Source: Synechococcales cyanobacterium M55_K2018_004 (lineage in GTDB: Bacteria; Cyanobacteriota; Cyanobacteriia; Elainellales; Elainellaceae). From it: 32,227 nucleotides of DNA. Both the position numbers and the translations under genes were made by a program. Each line of letters opens with the position of its first letter. Positions within the stretch are counted from its first letter, which is position 1. This document shows, piece by piece, positions 7,253-15,300 of the stretch. The stretch covers positions 1 through 32,227 of the forward strand of contig DVEB01000158.1 in assembly GCA_015295905.1 (NCBI GenBank). The letters run 5' to 3'. The notes below the pieces were generated by a model. That model ran no database searches, was not told where the DNA came from, and saw only the letters and a list, made by a program, of their open reading frames with translations.

Positions 7253-7373
7253 GTTGTATAAATGCGAAAAAGCGAGAAGCGCCTAAAATCGTGTTAGCTC
7301 CGTTTCGTGTTTACCCGTACCAAACTCCCCGCAACCACCATCCTTCCTTAGTGCGCCCATAGGGCTTATTGTT

Positions 7374-7943
7374 ATGCGTTGTCCGTTTTGCCAATTCCCC
7401 GACAACCGGGTACTTGAGTCTCGATCCGCTGAGTCAGGTCAAAGCGTCCGCCGAAGACGAGAGTGCCTCCAGTGCAACCGTCGGTTTACCACCTACGAGC
7501 GAATCGAGTTCGTCCCCATTGTTGTGGTCAAGCGCAATGGCGATCGCGAGTCCTTTGACCGTTCTAAGCTTTTGCGGGGAATTATGCGGGCTTGTGAGAA
7601 GACTGGCGTGCCCCAGCTAGAGATTGAGAACTTGGTAGATGAGATTGAGGCAGACCTGCAACAGCGATCGCTACGGGAAGTTTCGACTCAGGAAATCGGA
7701 GAACTCGTCCTGGAAAGACTGCAGCACCTTAACGAAGTCGCCTATGTACGGTTTGCTTCAGTTTATCGGCAATTTCAGGGTATTCGAGACTTTATCGACG
7801 CGCTCGAACATTTGCAAGATGTGATTCAACAGCGAGGTGGTCAGGCCACGTCCTTACACCGAACCGCCGCTGCCCAGCCAGACTCAGGGGTGCTGATGAC
7901 CCAGCGCAGCTTACAAGAAGATTCCTCCCCGGCTCATTCCTAG
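7374..7943 (+). CDS. nrdR: Transcriptional repressor NrdR
   Basis: A 189-residue regulator of ribonucleotide reductase genes. The N-terminal zinc ribbon uses C3, C6, C31 and C34 (MRCPFC ... ECLQC) and is followed by the conserved [10 protein letters not shown] segment. An ATP-cone domain extends from about residue 49 ([21 protein letters not shown]) to about 140. NrdR senses ATP/dATP through the cone and binds NrdR boxes upstream of nrd operons. Compared with the usual 150 or so residues, this protein has an extra low-complexity tail (about residues 155-189), common in cyanobacterial members. ATG 7374 is fixed by the invariant first residues. No nrd gene is nearby; the neighbourhood psbB-psbT-nrdR-rpsA is a recurrent cyanobacterial order to my knowledge. 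Confidence 0.96.
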   Translation: MRCPFCQFPDNRVLESRSAESGQSVRRRRECLQCNRRFTTYERIEFVPIVVVKRNGDRESFDRSKLLRGIMRACEKTGVPQLEIENLVDEIEADLQQRSLREVSTQEIGELVLERLQHLNEVAYVRFASVYRQFQGIRDFIDALEHLQDVIQQRGGQATSLHRTAAAQPDSGVLMTQRSLQEDSSPAHS

Positions 7944-7986
7944 GCAGGGACGTTTCTTATTTCTCTCTGTCTCATCCCAAATGAGT

Positions 7987-8092
7987 GTTACGGCGCTATG
8001 CGCTCATGATGTAAACAGTTTTTTGTAGGAAACCCCGCTGCGCGGGGTTTCCTACAAAAAACTGTGTCTTAACCTATGCGTGTAGCGCTATA
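7987..8092 (+). repeat. Family-2 palindromic element, intact
   Basis: The left end TTACGGCGCTATGCGCTCAT is followed by GATGTAA. A perfect hairpin has arms of about 24 bp (about 8015-8038 and 8041-8064; core GTAGGAAACCCCGC/GCGGGGTTTCCTAC). The right end is TCTTAACCTATGCGTGTAGC to about 8092. The outer ends are imperfect inverted repeats (GCGCTAYGCG versus the complement of CGTGTAGCGC). It lies in the nrdR-rpsA spacer. Confidence 0.8.
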
Positions 8093-8325
8093 TGCTCTGC
8101 TGAGAATACTGAATTCTATAAAGTTTGCTCAGAGGCTATGCTGCTTCTCTGAGATTGCGTTATCATAGTTTTTCCAGGGTTCAACAGACTTTGACGCGGT
8201 TACGCGGTCGATTAGTTAGAATTAGATCCGCTGTCCCCCAAAAGGCTGACAGATGTCATTCGCGTTGTGCATTGACAAGGAGTACCCACCTATCTTACGG
8301 AGACAACCACTAGGAAACGATTAGC
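8093..8325 (+). promoter_or_regulatory. Leader region of rpsA, no clear element
   Basis: This 233-base spacer separates the family-2 element from the rpsA start and must carry the rpsA promoter and 5' leader. I see no certain -10/-35 pair or conserved leader structure. An open frame at 8125-8313 has unlikely composition and is not called. A CACTAGGAAACG ahead of ATG 8326 provides AGGA as a modest ribosome-binding site. Confidence 0.35.
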
Positions 8326-9282
8326 ATGGTCAATCAGGAAAAAACAGATATCGGCTTTACTCACGAAGACTTTGCCGCCCTTCTAGACAAGTACGACTAT
8401 CACTTCAGCCCTGGCGACATTGTTGCGGGGACAGTTTTTAGTCTGGAACCCAGGGGGGCTCTGATTGACATTGGTGCTAAGACGGCGGCTTATATTCCCA
8501 TTCAGGAAATGTCAATCAACCGGATTGATACTCCTGAAGAAGTGTTGCAATCCAACGAAACTCGAGAGTTTTACATTCTCACTGATGAAAACGAAGAGGG
8601 GCAACTGACTCTCTCGATTCGTCGGATTGAGTATATGCGTGCCTGGGAACGAGTGCGACAGCTACAGGCAGAAGATGCAACGGTTCGTTCTGCGGTGTTT
8701 GCGACTAACCGGGGTGGCGCTTTAGTTCGGATTGAAGGACTGCGCGGTTTCATCCCTGGTTCTCACATCAGCACTCGTAAGCCCAAGGAAGAACTAGTAG
8801 GTGAAGAGTTGCCTCTGAAGTTCCTGGAGGTGGATGAAGATCGGAATCGGCTTGTGCTTAGCCACCGTCGTGCGCTGGTCGAGCGGAAGATGAACCGTTT
8901 GGAACTCTACGAGGTGGTGGTTGGTACTGTGCGTGGTCTCAAACCCTACGGTGCATTCATCGACATCGGCGGGGTCAGTGGTCTGCTGCACATCTCTGAG
9001 ATCTCCCACGACCATATTGATACGCCCCACAGCGTCTTCAATGTGAACGATGAGGTCAAGGTGATGATCATCGATCTTGATGCTGAGCGTGGACGCATTT
9101 CTCTCACAACGAAGCATCTGGAGCCAGAACCCGGCGACATGGTGAAAAATCCTCAACTGGTGTACGAGAAGGCTGAGGAGATGGCAGCCAAGTATCGGGA
9201 GAAGATGACCCAGGCCCAACAGCCTGCCGTTGATCCTGAGCTTGCCTACGAAGAAGCAGAACCAGTGTTAGCAGCCGAGTAG
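8326..9282 (+). CDS. rpsA: 30S ribosomal protein S1, three S1 domains
   Basis: A 318-residue S1 protein, typical of the short cyanobacterial/plastid type rather than the six-domain E. coli form. S1 domain 1 is at about residues 28-100 (GDIVAGTVFSLEPRGALIDI), the degenerate second at about 113-180 (RSAVFATNRGGALVRIEG), and the third at about 195-265 (GTVRGLKPYGAFIDIGGVSG). An acidic tail (residues about 270-318) follows. It binds mRNA on the 30S subunit and assists initiation, which matters in cyanobacteria where many genes lack a Shine-Dalgarno sequence. The gene is followed by a strong terminator at 9434-9470. Confidence 0.96.
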   Translation: MVNQEKTDIGFTHEDFAALLDKYDYHFSPGDIVAGTVFSLEPRGALIDIGAKTAAYIPIQEMSINRIDTPEEVLQSNETREFYILTDENEEGQLTLSIRRIEYMRAWERVRQLQAEDATVRSAVFATNRGGALVRIEGLRGFIPGSHISTRKPKEELVGEELPLKFLEVDEDRNRLVLSHRRALVERKMNRLELYEVVVGTVRGLKPYGAFIDIGGVSGLLHISEISHDHIDTPHSVFNVNDEVKVMIIDLDAERGRISLTTKHLEPEPGDMVKNPQLVYEKAEEMAAKYREKMTQAQQPAVDPELAYEEAEPVLAAE

Positions 9283-9433
9283 TTGGCTGAGATAGTTCTT
9301 TTCGGTTCTTAGGCTTCTTACAAAAATAGCTTGACCAACTTTTATGTGAGTGGGTGGCAGAGCCGTTTGTTCATATAAGGGTGAATCGTCTTAATCTTGT
9401 AAGAATCCTTAGTTTCCTGGATAGGGTTCTTTT

Positions 9434-9470
9434 AGGGTATTAAGGAGTTTCCTTGATACCCTCTCTTTTG
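9434..9470 (+). terminator. Intrinsic terminator of rpsA
   Basis: Arms AGGGTATTAAGGA (9434-9446) and TCCTTGATACCCT (9450-9462) pair along 13 bp with one wobble and a three-base loop; CTCTTTTGC follows. Stem, short loop and T-rich tail are all present. Confidence 0.85.
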
Positions 9471-9513
9471 CCTCTTTTGCAGCCATGACCATACTTGATG
9501 GCGCTACGCGCTA

Positions 9514-9598
9514 TATAGCTGCTTGCAGGGGTGTGGTCTGTGGCCACTCCACTCAACCCCTTAACCACCGAGATCTTGTGCCATGTGACTGTCTCTCA
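9514..9598 (+). repeat. Family-3 repeat, left member of an inverted pair
   Basis: From TATAGCTGCTTGCAG to GTGACTGTCTCTCA, this 85-bp unit is the reverse complement of 12193-12278 with about ten differences. It contains the small palindrome GTGGTCTGTGGCCAC. A fragment resembling a family-2 end (GGCGCTACGCGCTATATA, about 9499-9516) abuts it on the left, and family-1 copy 3 lies 19 bases to the right. Confidence 0.8.
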
Positions 9599-9617
9599 TC
9601 AATATGAAAATCGCTAT

Positions 9618-9741
9618 AACGTGAATGCGGGATAAGATAAAATTCTCCCTTTTCCATGCACGTCGCGCATGGAAAAGGGAGGGTTTTGGGGCACCGCGCA
9701 CGGCTCGGTGCCCCAAAACCCTCGCAATCTAAATTCACGTT
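9618..9741 (+). mobile_element. Family-1 palindromic element, copy 3
   Basis: Both ends are preceded by TA: TAACGTGAATGCGGG at the left and TAAATTCACGTTA at the right. Hairpin A has arms CTCCCTTTTCCATGC/GCATGGAAAAGGGAG, different in sequence from other copies but fully complementary. Hairpin B is GGGGCACCG/CGGTGCCCC, extended by AAAACCCTC. It lies between rpsA and the HAD gene. Confidence 0.82.
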
Positions 9742-9780
9742 ACTTGAGAATCGCAAATCTACACTCTCAAACGGGATTAG

Positions 9781-10539
9781 GTGTCTACGATTCATTGCCG
9801 TAATGTCAAATTTACAGGAGTCAAGGCCGTTGTCTTTGATAAAGACGGTACCCTGGCAAACTCTGAACTGTTTTTGAAGCAACTAGGACAGCAGCGATCG
9901 CTCTTTATTGGTCAGCAGGTTCCAGCCATCCAGCCATCCCTGCTGATGGCATTTGGGTTGCACAAAGACACCCTCGATCCATCGGGCCTACTCGCGGTCG
10001 GCAGTCGCCGTGAAAATGAAATTGCAGCGGCAGCTTACATCGCCGAAACGGGTCAACCCTGGCTGACAGCGCTGGCGATCGCCCAAAATGCATTTCAGGC
10101 AGCCGATTGCACCCTACCATGCAAGGCTGAGCAGACTCCTCCATTTACTGGCCTGATGGGTTTGCTCGACAAACTTCAGGCGGTAGGGATCAAGATCGGT
10201 ATTCTTTCTTCCGACACGACCAAGCATGTCCTGGATTTTGTGAAGTTTTATCAACTCGAATCCTATGTTGCAGCCTACTTAGGAGGTGATGGACCTATTG
10301 CCAAACCCGACCCCCGCCTGCTACACCAAATTTGTGAATCATTACAGGCAAGACCAGAAGAAACAGTGATGATTGGAGATGCCCTGGTAGATATTGAGAT
10401 GTCAAAGGCAGCAGGGGCGATGGGCTGCATTGGCGTTACTTGGGGATGGGCCATGATGCCTGTGCTGACGGGGGCAGATGCGATCGCCAGAACAATTGAT
10501 GAAATTCAGGTCTGGCCCACTTCATCGCCCCAGTTTTGA
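9781..10539 (+). CDS. HAD-superfamily phosphatase, phosphoglycolate phosphatase-like
   Basis: A 252-residue soluble hydrolase. Motif I is VVFDKDGTLANS with the nucleophile D20 and acid D22. A helical cap lies at about residues 26-110, motif II is ILSSDTT (about 141-147), motif III contains KPDP, and motif IV is GDALVDIEMS. This is subclass I with a cap between motifs I and II, like phosphoglycolate phosphatase and related enzymes; phosphoglycolate salvage in photorespiration is a possible role but specificity cannot be read from the sequence. The start is GTG 9781, with the segment MSTIHCRNVKF before the fold. There is no good ribosome-binding site, so the start is somewhat uncertain. It lies 40 bases after a family-1 element. 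Confidence 0.88.
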   Translation: MSTIHCRNVKFTGVKAVVFDKDGTLANSELFLKQLGQQRSLFIGQQVPAIQPSLLMAFGLHKDTLDPSGLLAVGSRRENEIAAAAYIAETGQPWLTALAIAQNAFQAADCTLPCKAEQTPPFTGLMGLLDKLQAVGIKIGILSSDTTKHVLDFVKFYQLESYVAAYLGGDGPIAKPDPRLLHQICESLQARPEETVMIGDALVDIEMSKAAGAMGCIGVTWGWAMMPVLTGADAIARTIDEIQVWPTSSPQF

Positions 10540-10541
10540 GC

Positions 10542-10561
10542 GAGAGATGGATCTTTCTCTC
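10542..10561 (+). terminator. Small stem-loop after the HAD gene
   Basis: GAGAGA (10542) pairs with TCTCTC (to 10561) across an eight-base loop, right after the HAD stop. The stem is short and lacks a T tract, so termination is only possible. Confidence 0.3.
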
Positions 10562-10719
10562 ATCACTGGCTTATCAAAAATTGTTAGTTTCTTTACAGAG
10601 ATTAGTTGTCCCATAGAACTGTGGTCACTAAAATTGCTATACCAGATCAGAATCTGTTAAGGTTCTCCTCAGTTTTCGCTCTTATTCCCTAACCTAACTC
10701 GCAAATGGGAGGTTTACCC

Positions 10720-11982
10720 TTGTCTCGTCGCTACCTCTTTACCTCCGAATCCGTTACTGAAGGTCATCCAGATAAAATCTGCGATCAAATTTCTGACACA
10801 ATCCTCGACGCTCTATTAAGTCAAGACCCCACGAGCCGAGTTGCTGCTGAAGTAGTTGTGAACACGGGGCTTGTCTTGATCACAGGTGAAATTACCTCCT
10901 CTGCCACTATCAATTACGTTGATCTGGTGCGCCAGAAGATTACTGAAATTGGTTATACTGATGCTGTCAATGGATTCTCTGCCAATAGCTGCGCAGTGCT
11001 AGTGGCCCTAGATGCTCAATCCCCCGATATTGCCCAAGGGGTTGACAAGGCTCACGAGCAACGGGAGCTCTCCAGCGACGAAATTTGGGACTCCATTGGT
11101 GCGGGTGACCAGGGGATCATGTTTGGCTTTGCTTGCAATGAAACGCCTGAACTGATGCCCTTGCCCATCAGTCTCGCCCACCGCATTTCTCGCAGACTAG
11201 CCGTTGTCCGGAAGACTGGCCAACTCCCCTACCTGCGTCCTGATGGCAAAACTCAGGTGACGGTTGCCTATGAAGATGGCCGTCCAGTGGGTATCGACAC
11301 CATTCTGGTCTCTACGCAGCACACGCCGACCATCGGTGAGATTACCGACCCTGCGGCAGTCCAAGCCAAGATTAAGGAAGATCTCTGGACAATGGTGGTG
11401 TTGCCCATCTTTTCAGACCTCAGCGTGCAACCTGATGAGAATACTCGCTTTCTGGTCAACCCAACTGGCAAGTTTGTGATCGGCGGGCCTCAGGGTGACT
11501 CCGGTCTCACAGGTCGCAAGATTATCGTAGACACCTACGGCGGCTATTCTCGTCATGGTGGTGGTGCCTTCTCGGGTAAAGATCCTACAAAGGTAGACCG
11601 GAGTGCGGCTTATGCGGCTCGCTATGTGGCGAAAAATATCGTTGCTGCAGGACTAGCAGAAAAGTGTGAAGTTCAACTGAGCTATGCGATCGGTGTTGCA
11701 CGTCCTGTTAGCGTATTGGTTGAGACCTTTGGCACCGGCAAGGTGGACGACAGCCGTTTGCTGGAGTTGGTGAAGCAGCATTTTGAACTACGTCCGGCTG
11801 GCATTATTCACACGTTTGGCTTGGATAAGATTGCGGCAGAACGTAATGGACGCTTCTATCAAGATGTCGCGGCCTATGGACACTTTGGTCGGTCTGACCT
11901 TGACTTGCCCTGGGAGCAAACAGACAAAGCAGCGTTGCTAAAGGAAGCAGCCAGCCGGACGCTCTCCAGTGTCGCTAATTAG
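10720..11982 (+). CDS. metK: S-adenosylmethionine synthetase
   Basis: A 420-residue cytosolic enzyme that makes S-adenosylmethionine from methionine and ATP. Signature motifs are TEGHPDK near the N-terminus (His and Asp of the triphosphate and metal site), [10 protein letters not shown] in the middle, and [19 protein letters not shown] (P-loop-like). The TTG at 10720 ([11 protein letters not shown]) is chosen as start because GGGAGG (10707-10712) is at the ideal seven-base distance; the in-frame ATG 10705 overlaps this site and would add MGGLP. The product supplies SAM for, among others, the DNA methyltransferase and LipA encoded in this window. No SAM riboswitch is evident in the 180-base spacer. 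Two repeat elements follow the stop codon. Confidence 0.96.
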   Translation: MSRRYLFTSESVTEGHPDKICDQISDTILDALLSQDPTSRVAAEVVVNTGLVLITGEITSSATINYVDLVRQKITEIGYTDAVNGFSANSCAVLVALDAQSPDIAQGVDKAHEQRELSSDEIWDSIGAGDQGIMFGFACNETPELMPLPISLAHRISRRLAVVRKTGQLPYLRPDGKTQVTVAYEDGRPVGIDTILVSTQHTPTIGEITDPAAVQAKIKEDLWTMVVLPIFSDLSVQPDENTRFLVNPTGKFVIGGPQGDSGLTGRKIIVDTYGGYSRHGGGAFSGKDPTKVDRSAAYAARYVAKNIVAAGLAEKCEVQLSYAIGVARPVSVLVETFGTGKVDDSRLLELVKQHFELRPAGIIHTFGLDKIAAERNGRFYQDVAAYGHFGRSDLDLPWEQTDKAALLKEAASRTLSSVAN

Positions 11983-11985
11983 CAT

Positions 11986-12090
11986 AACGTGGCGCTACGT
12001 GCTCATGCTGTAAAACGCTTTTAGTGGGGAACCCTGCTCAGCAGGGTTCCCCACTAAACGTGTTGTCTTAACCTATGCGTGTAACGCAAT
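11986..12090 (+). repeat. Family-2 palindromic element, intact
   Basis: The left end is GTGGCGCTACGTGCTCATGC. The hairpin is TTAGTGGGGAACCCTGCT/AGCAGGGTTCCCCACTAA (about 12021-12057). The right end TCTTAACCTATGCGTGTAAC is at about 12066-12085. Compared with the copy at 7987, several stem pairs are changed on both sides. It is joined directly to family-1 copy 4. Confidence 0.8.
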
Positions 12091-12209
12091 AACGTGAATT
12101 CGGAATACACTGAAGCCCCTACTTTTTCGGGCGCGTCGCGCCCGAAAAAGTAGGGGCTTCAGGTTATCGCGTAGTGCTCCAAAACCCTCTTGCTGAGAGA
12201 CAGTCACGT
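12091..12209 (+). mobile_element. Family-1 palindromic element, copy 4
   Basis: It starts AACGTGAATTCGG directly after the family-2 element. Hairpin A is the longest seen: GAAGCCCCTACTTTTTCGGG and its perfect complement around CGCGTCGCG. The hairpin-B part is decayed (TTATCGCGTAGTGCTCC, CAAAACCCTC). The right end overlaps the family-3 repeat, so its boundary is uncertain. Confidence 0.75.
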
Positions 12210-12278
12210 AGCACAGGATCCCGCTGGTTAAGGGGTTGAGTGGTGTGGTCACAGACCACACTACTGCAAGCAGCTATA
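12193..12278 (-). repeat. Family-3 repeat, right member of an inverted pair
   Basis: The reverse complement of 9514-9598. Shared blocks include GCTGCTTGCAG, GTGTGGTCTGTG, ACTCAACCCCTTAACCA and GTGACTGTCTCTCA. With its partner it brackets the HAD and metK genes. The internal palindrome is GTGGTCACAGACCAC. Confidence 0.8.
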
Positions 12279-12315
12279 GGCAAGCTCTCTAGGATTTTTT
12301 CGCTTGCAATCAGCA

Positions 12316-12353
12316 GCGCCACAAAAGTGCTCTGAGCGGGCATTTTGTGGCGC
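12316..12353 (-). terminator. Hairpin after the RTX gene, likely terminator (family-5 hairpin)
   Basis: On the minus strand the arms are GCGCCACAAAATGC and GCACTTTTGTGGCGC with loop CCGCTCAGA, 30 bases after the RTX gene stop. A T tract follows only later (AAAAAATCC on the minus strand, i.e. not a T run), so termination strength is unclear. The hairpin matches 24601-24639 in layout and loop. Confidence 0.5.
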
Positions 12354-12382
12354 AAGTAGCAAAATTAGTCCAAAGTAGAGTA

Positions 12383-15300
12383 TCAGGAGGTTACAAAGTA
12401 GTTACTGACTGTCAAAGCACCTGCATTAGCATCGTTGCCTCGGAAGGTAATGCCCGTGACATTGATGACCAAGTCATCCGAGGCATCGAATGCAGCAGTG
12501 TTGCCGTTGACTGACAGGTAAGTGCCACCTTGCCAGCGGAAAAATACCGCTTCATCAACCCGGAGCGCTTGTGCACCAGGATTCACCTGGTTTTTATCGG
12601 CATAGGCGGCGATCGCGGCCTCGGTCAATGTGTTGCCAACCACTAGACCAGCATTAAAGAGACCCCGAATCAAAACCGGAACATTCTGTATCCTCACATT
12701 AAAACGATCTCCCTGCTGAGCATTGAAGTCAGTCACCCGATCCGGAGCGTTGACAGAAGAACCACTCACGAGCGCTGTCCTGCTTGCACCAGTAAAGTCA
12801 AATCGGTCAGCACCCGCTCCACCGGTTAGTTCATCGCGACCCGCACCACCATTGAGGATGTCATCCCCAGTACCACCAAACAATCGGTCGTTGCCACTCC
12901 CACCGAAGAGGCGATCTGCATCTTCCAAGCCTTGAATGAGGTCGTCTCCAGCACCGCCTTGAATGACATCGTTGCCTCGTCCTCCACGAATGTCGTCATC
13001 CCCGTCATCCCCGAATATCTGGTCGTTGCCGATTCCGCCTCGCAAAACATCGTTGCCATCCCCACCGCGGAGCACGTCGTTGCTAGCTGCCCCGTCGAGT
13101 AGGTCATTACCCCCATTACCCTCTAAGGTATCGTTGCCATCTCCACCCAGAAGCGTATCATTGCCATCGCCACCGAAGAGGCTATCTGCATCTTCAAAGC
13201 CTTGAATGAGGTCGTTTCCGGCGCCGCCTTGAATGATATCGTCACCTTGTCCGCCGCGAATGTCGTCATCCCCGGCATCCCCAAATATCCGGTCGTTGCC
13301 GATTCCGCCTCGCAAGATATCGTTGCCATCGCCACCGCGGAGCACGTCGTTGCCAACTGACCCGTCGAGTAGGTCATTACCCGCGTTACCCTCTAAGGTA
13401 TCGTTGCCATCCCCGCCCAGGAGCGTATCATTGCCATCGCCACCGAAGAGGCGATCTGCATCTTCAAAGCCTTGAATGAGGTCGTTTCCGGTGCCGCCTT
13501 GAATGACGTCATCGCCTTGCCCGCCACGAATATTGTCATCCCCGGCATCCCCGAATATCTGGTCGTTACCGATTCCGCCTCGCAAAACATCGTTGCCATC
13601 GCCACCGCGGATCACATCGTTGCCGACTCCGCCAAAGATCCGATCTCGACCTCCCTCTCCGAAGAGGGTGTCGTTGCCGGCATCCCCAAGTATGAGATCC
13701 CCGCAGTTTCCACCCCGGATCGTGTCGTTTCCACCAAGGCCACGAATTGTATCAATATCGGGAGTCCCAACTAGGTTATCGGCATTCGGAGTTCCAATGA
13801 TGGTTCGTCCTGGCTTACAACCTGAGTCATCCGAACCTTCGGCTACAACGGTTACTGTCGCAGCGGCACTGAACGCTCCACGCCCATCTGTAGCCGTGTA
13901 GTTAAAGCTAGCGCCTGTAAACCCAGGTCTAGCCCTGAAGAAAAGCCGACTCAGTTCGGTAGGGGTCAAACGTTCGCCTTGAAGCACTAGGCGGGTGATT
14001 CCGGCTTCCTCAATCAGCAACACGCCCTGATTGGGGTTGGGCAAACTGACGATCGTAAAAAAGGCGATCGCATCTCCAACGTCCGGATCGGTGGCAGCAA
14101 TTCCGGTCACCTGAACGGTCTGCCGCTCTTGGGCTTGGATGGTGCTGGGCTGAGCAACTGGGGGATTGTTGTTTGGTAAAACAAACGCCACAATGCCGTT
14201 GGTTGGATCAGTCGCGCCCTCTTCATCGGTTGCGGTGTACTCAAAACGTGCGCCCGTAAATCCAGAATTGGGGGGTTGGTAGAAGAGTTGGGCGGCCAGT
14301 GCTGGGGTCAACACACGCCCACCAGGGGGCAAGGACGTGATTGGAGATCCCCCAGCACTGGGGTCTCCTAGGAAGAGTTGCCCCTGACTAGGGAGTGTTT
14401 TAATAATGAAGTTAACGATGGGTTCGCCATCTGGGTCAATGGCGCTGAGGGCGTTGTTTCCAGTTAGGGCGATCGCCGTAGTAGCAGAAACCGTCACTGC
14501 TACATCCTGTGCAATAGGAGGCCGCGCTGCCTGGCGAATCTCCAGCGTATTAATTTCATGGATGTTGGTGAAGCTTCCTGTGGCACCAGCAAAACCAAAC
14601 TTAAACGTAGTTGGGATGCTTTGCCCCAAACGCTCGGCAATGTTGGGGATGTTGATGACCTCAAACTCTTGTCCAGGATTCTCCCGACCGTTAAAGTCGA
14701 TCGTAACAGTGAGCCGACCATTAGGCAGGAGTCGGATGCGGGCTGTGCGGAGGGCTGCATCGCGAGTCTGAGCTGAAGCATTGTCGATGGATAGGTCGGG
14801 GCCGAGCTGGCTCAAGGAGGTGTGAGTAATATATTCATACCCGTCACGTTGAGAACCAGGTCCCCTCAGGGTCACTGAATCTGGGCGACGACCTGGCCCC
14901 CCGTTGCGTACAGTCTCTTGCCCTGCAAAATCATTCGGCGATGCAAAATTACCAAAAGCATCAAACCCAATGCCGAGGTAGCCCCCCACCAACCCATCAC
15001 CGGGGTCACTGGGATTACTCGGGTCATTGGGAAGATTCAACCGTGGTGCGTAGCCCAGTGACCCCCCAAAACTGCCGGAAGTGGTTGGACTCGCACTTCC
15101 GTCGATCAGGAAGAAGGAGATCCCATCTGCTCCCTGAAGCTGACTATTCTGGCTGGTATCACTGCCGTAGGCAAAAAAGTTGAAGGTAACATCCAAACCT
15201 GCATTTGCTGGCAGGGCAATGTTGTAGATCAGAAATGTAGACTGATTCTTATTGAGTGAAGACGTTTGATCTGCACCGCTCCGCCCCGTTAGCCGAAATG

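Noticed and set aside
8125-8313. 62-residue frame before rpsA
   Set aside because: Unlikely composition (many Arg, Leu and Ser), no ribosome-binding site, and it lies in the expected leader region of rpsA.
10540-10719. SAM riboswitch upstream of metK
   Set aside because: The 180-base spacer contains no visible conserved SAM-I or SAM-II core; only a small GAGAGA/TCTCTC stem is present.
12723-13901. Series of plus-strand open frames of 70-132 residues opposite the RTX gene
   Set aside because: Their Pro/Ser-rich sequences repeat with the same 270-bp period as the RTX repeats, so they are shadows of the repetitive gene on the other strand.
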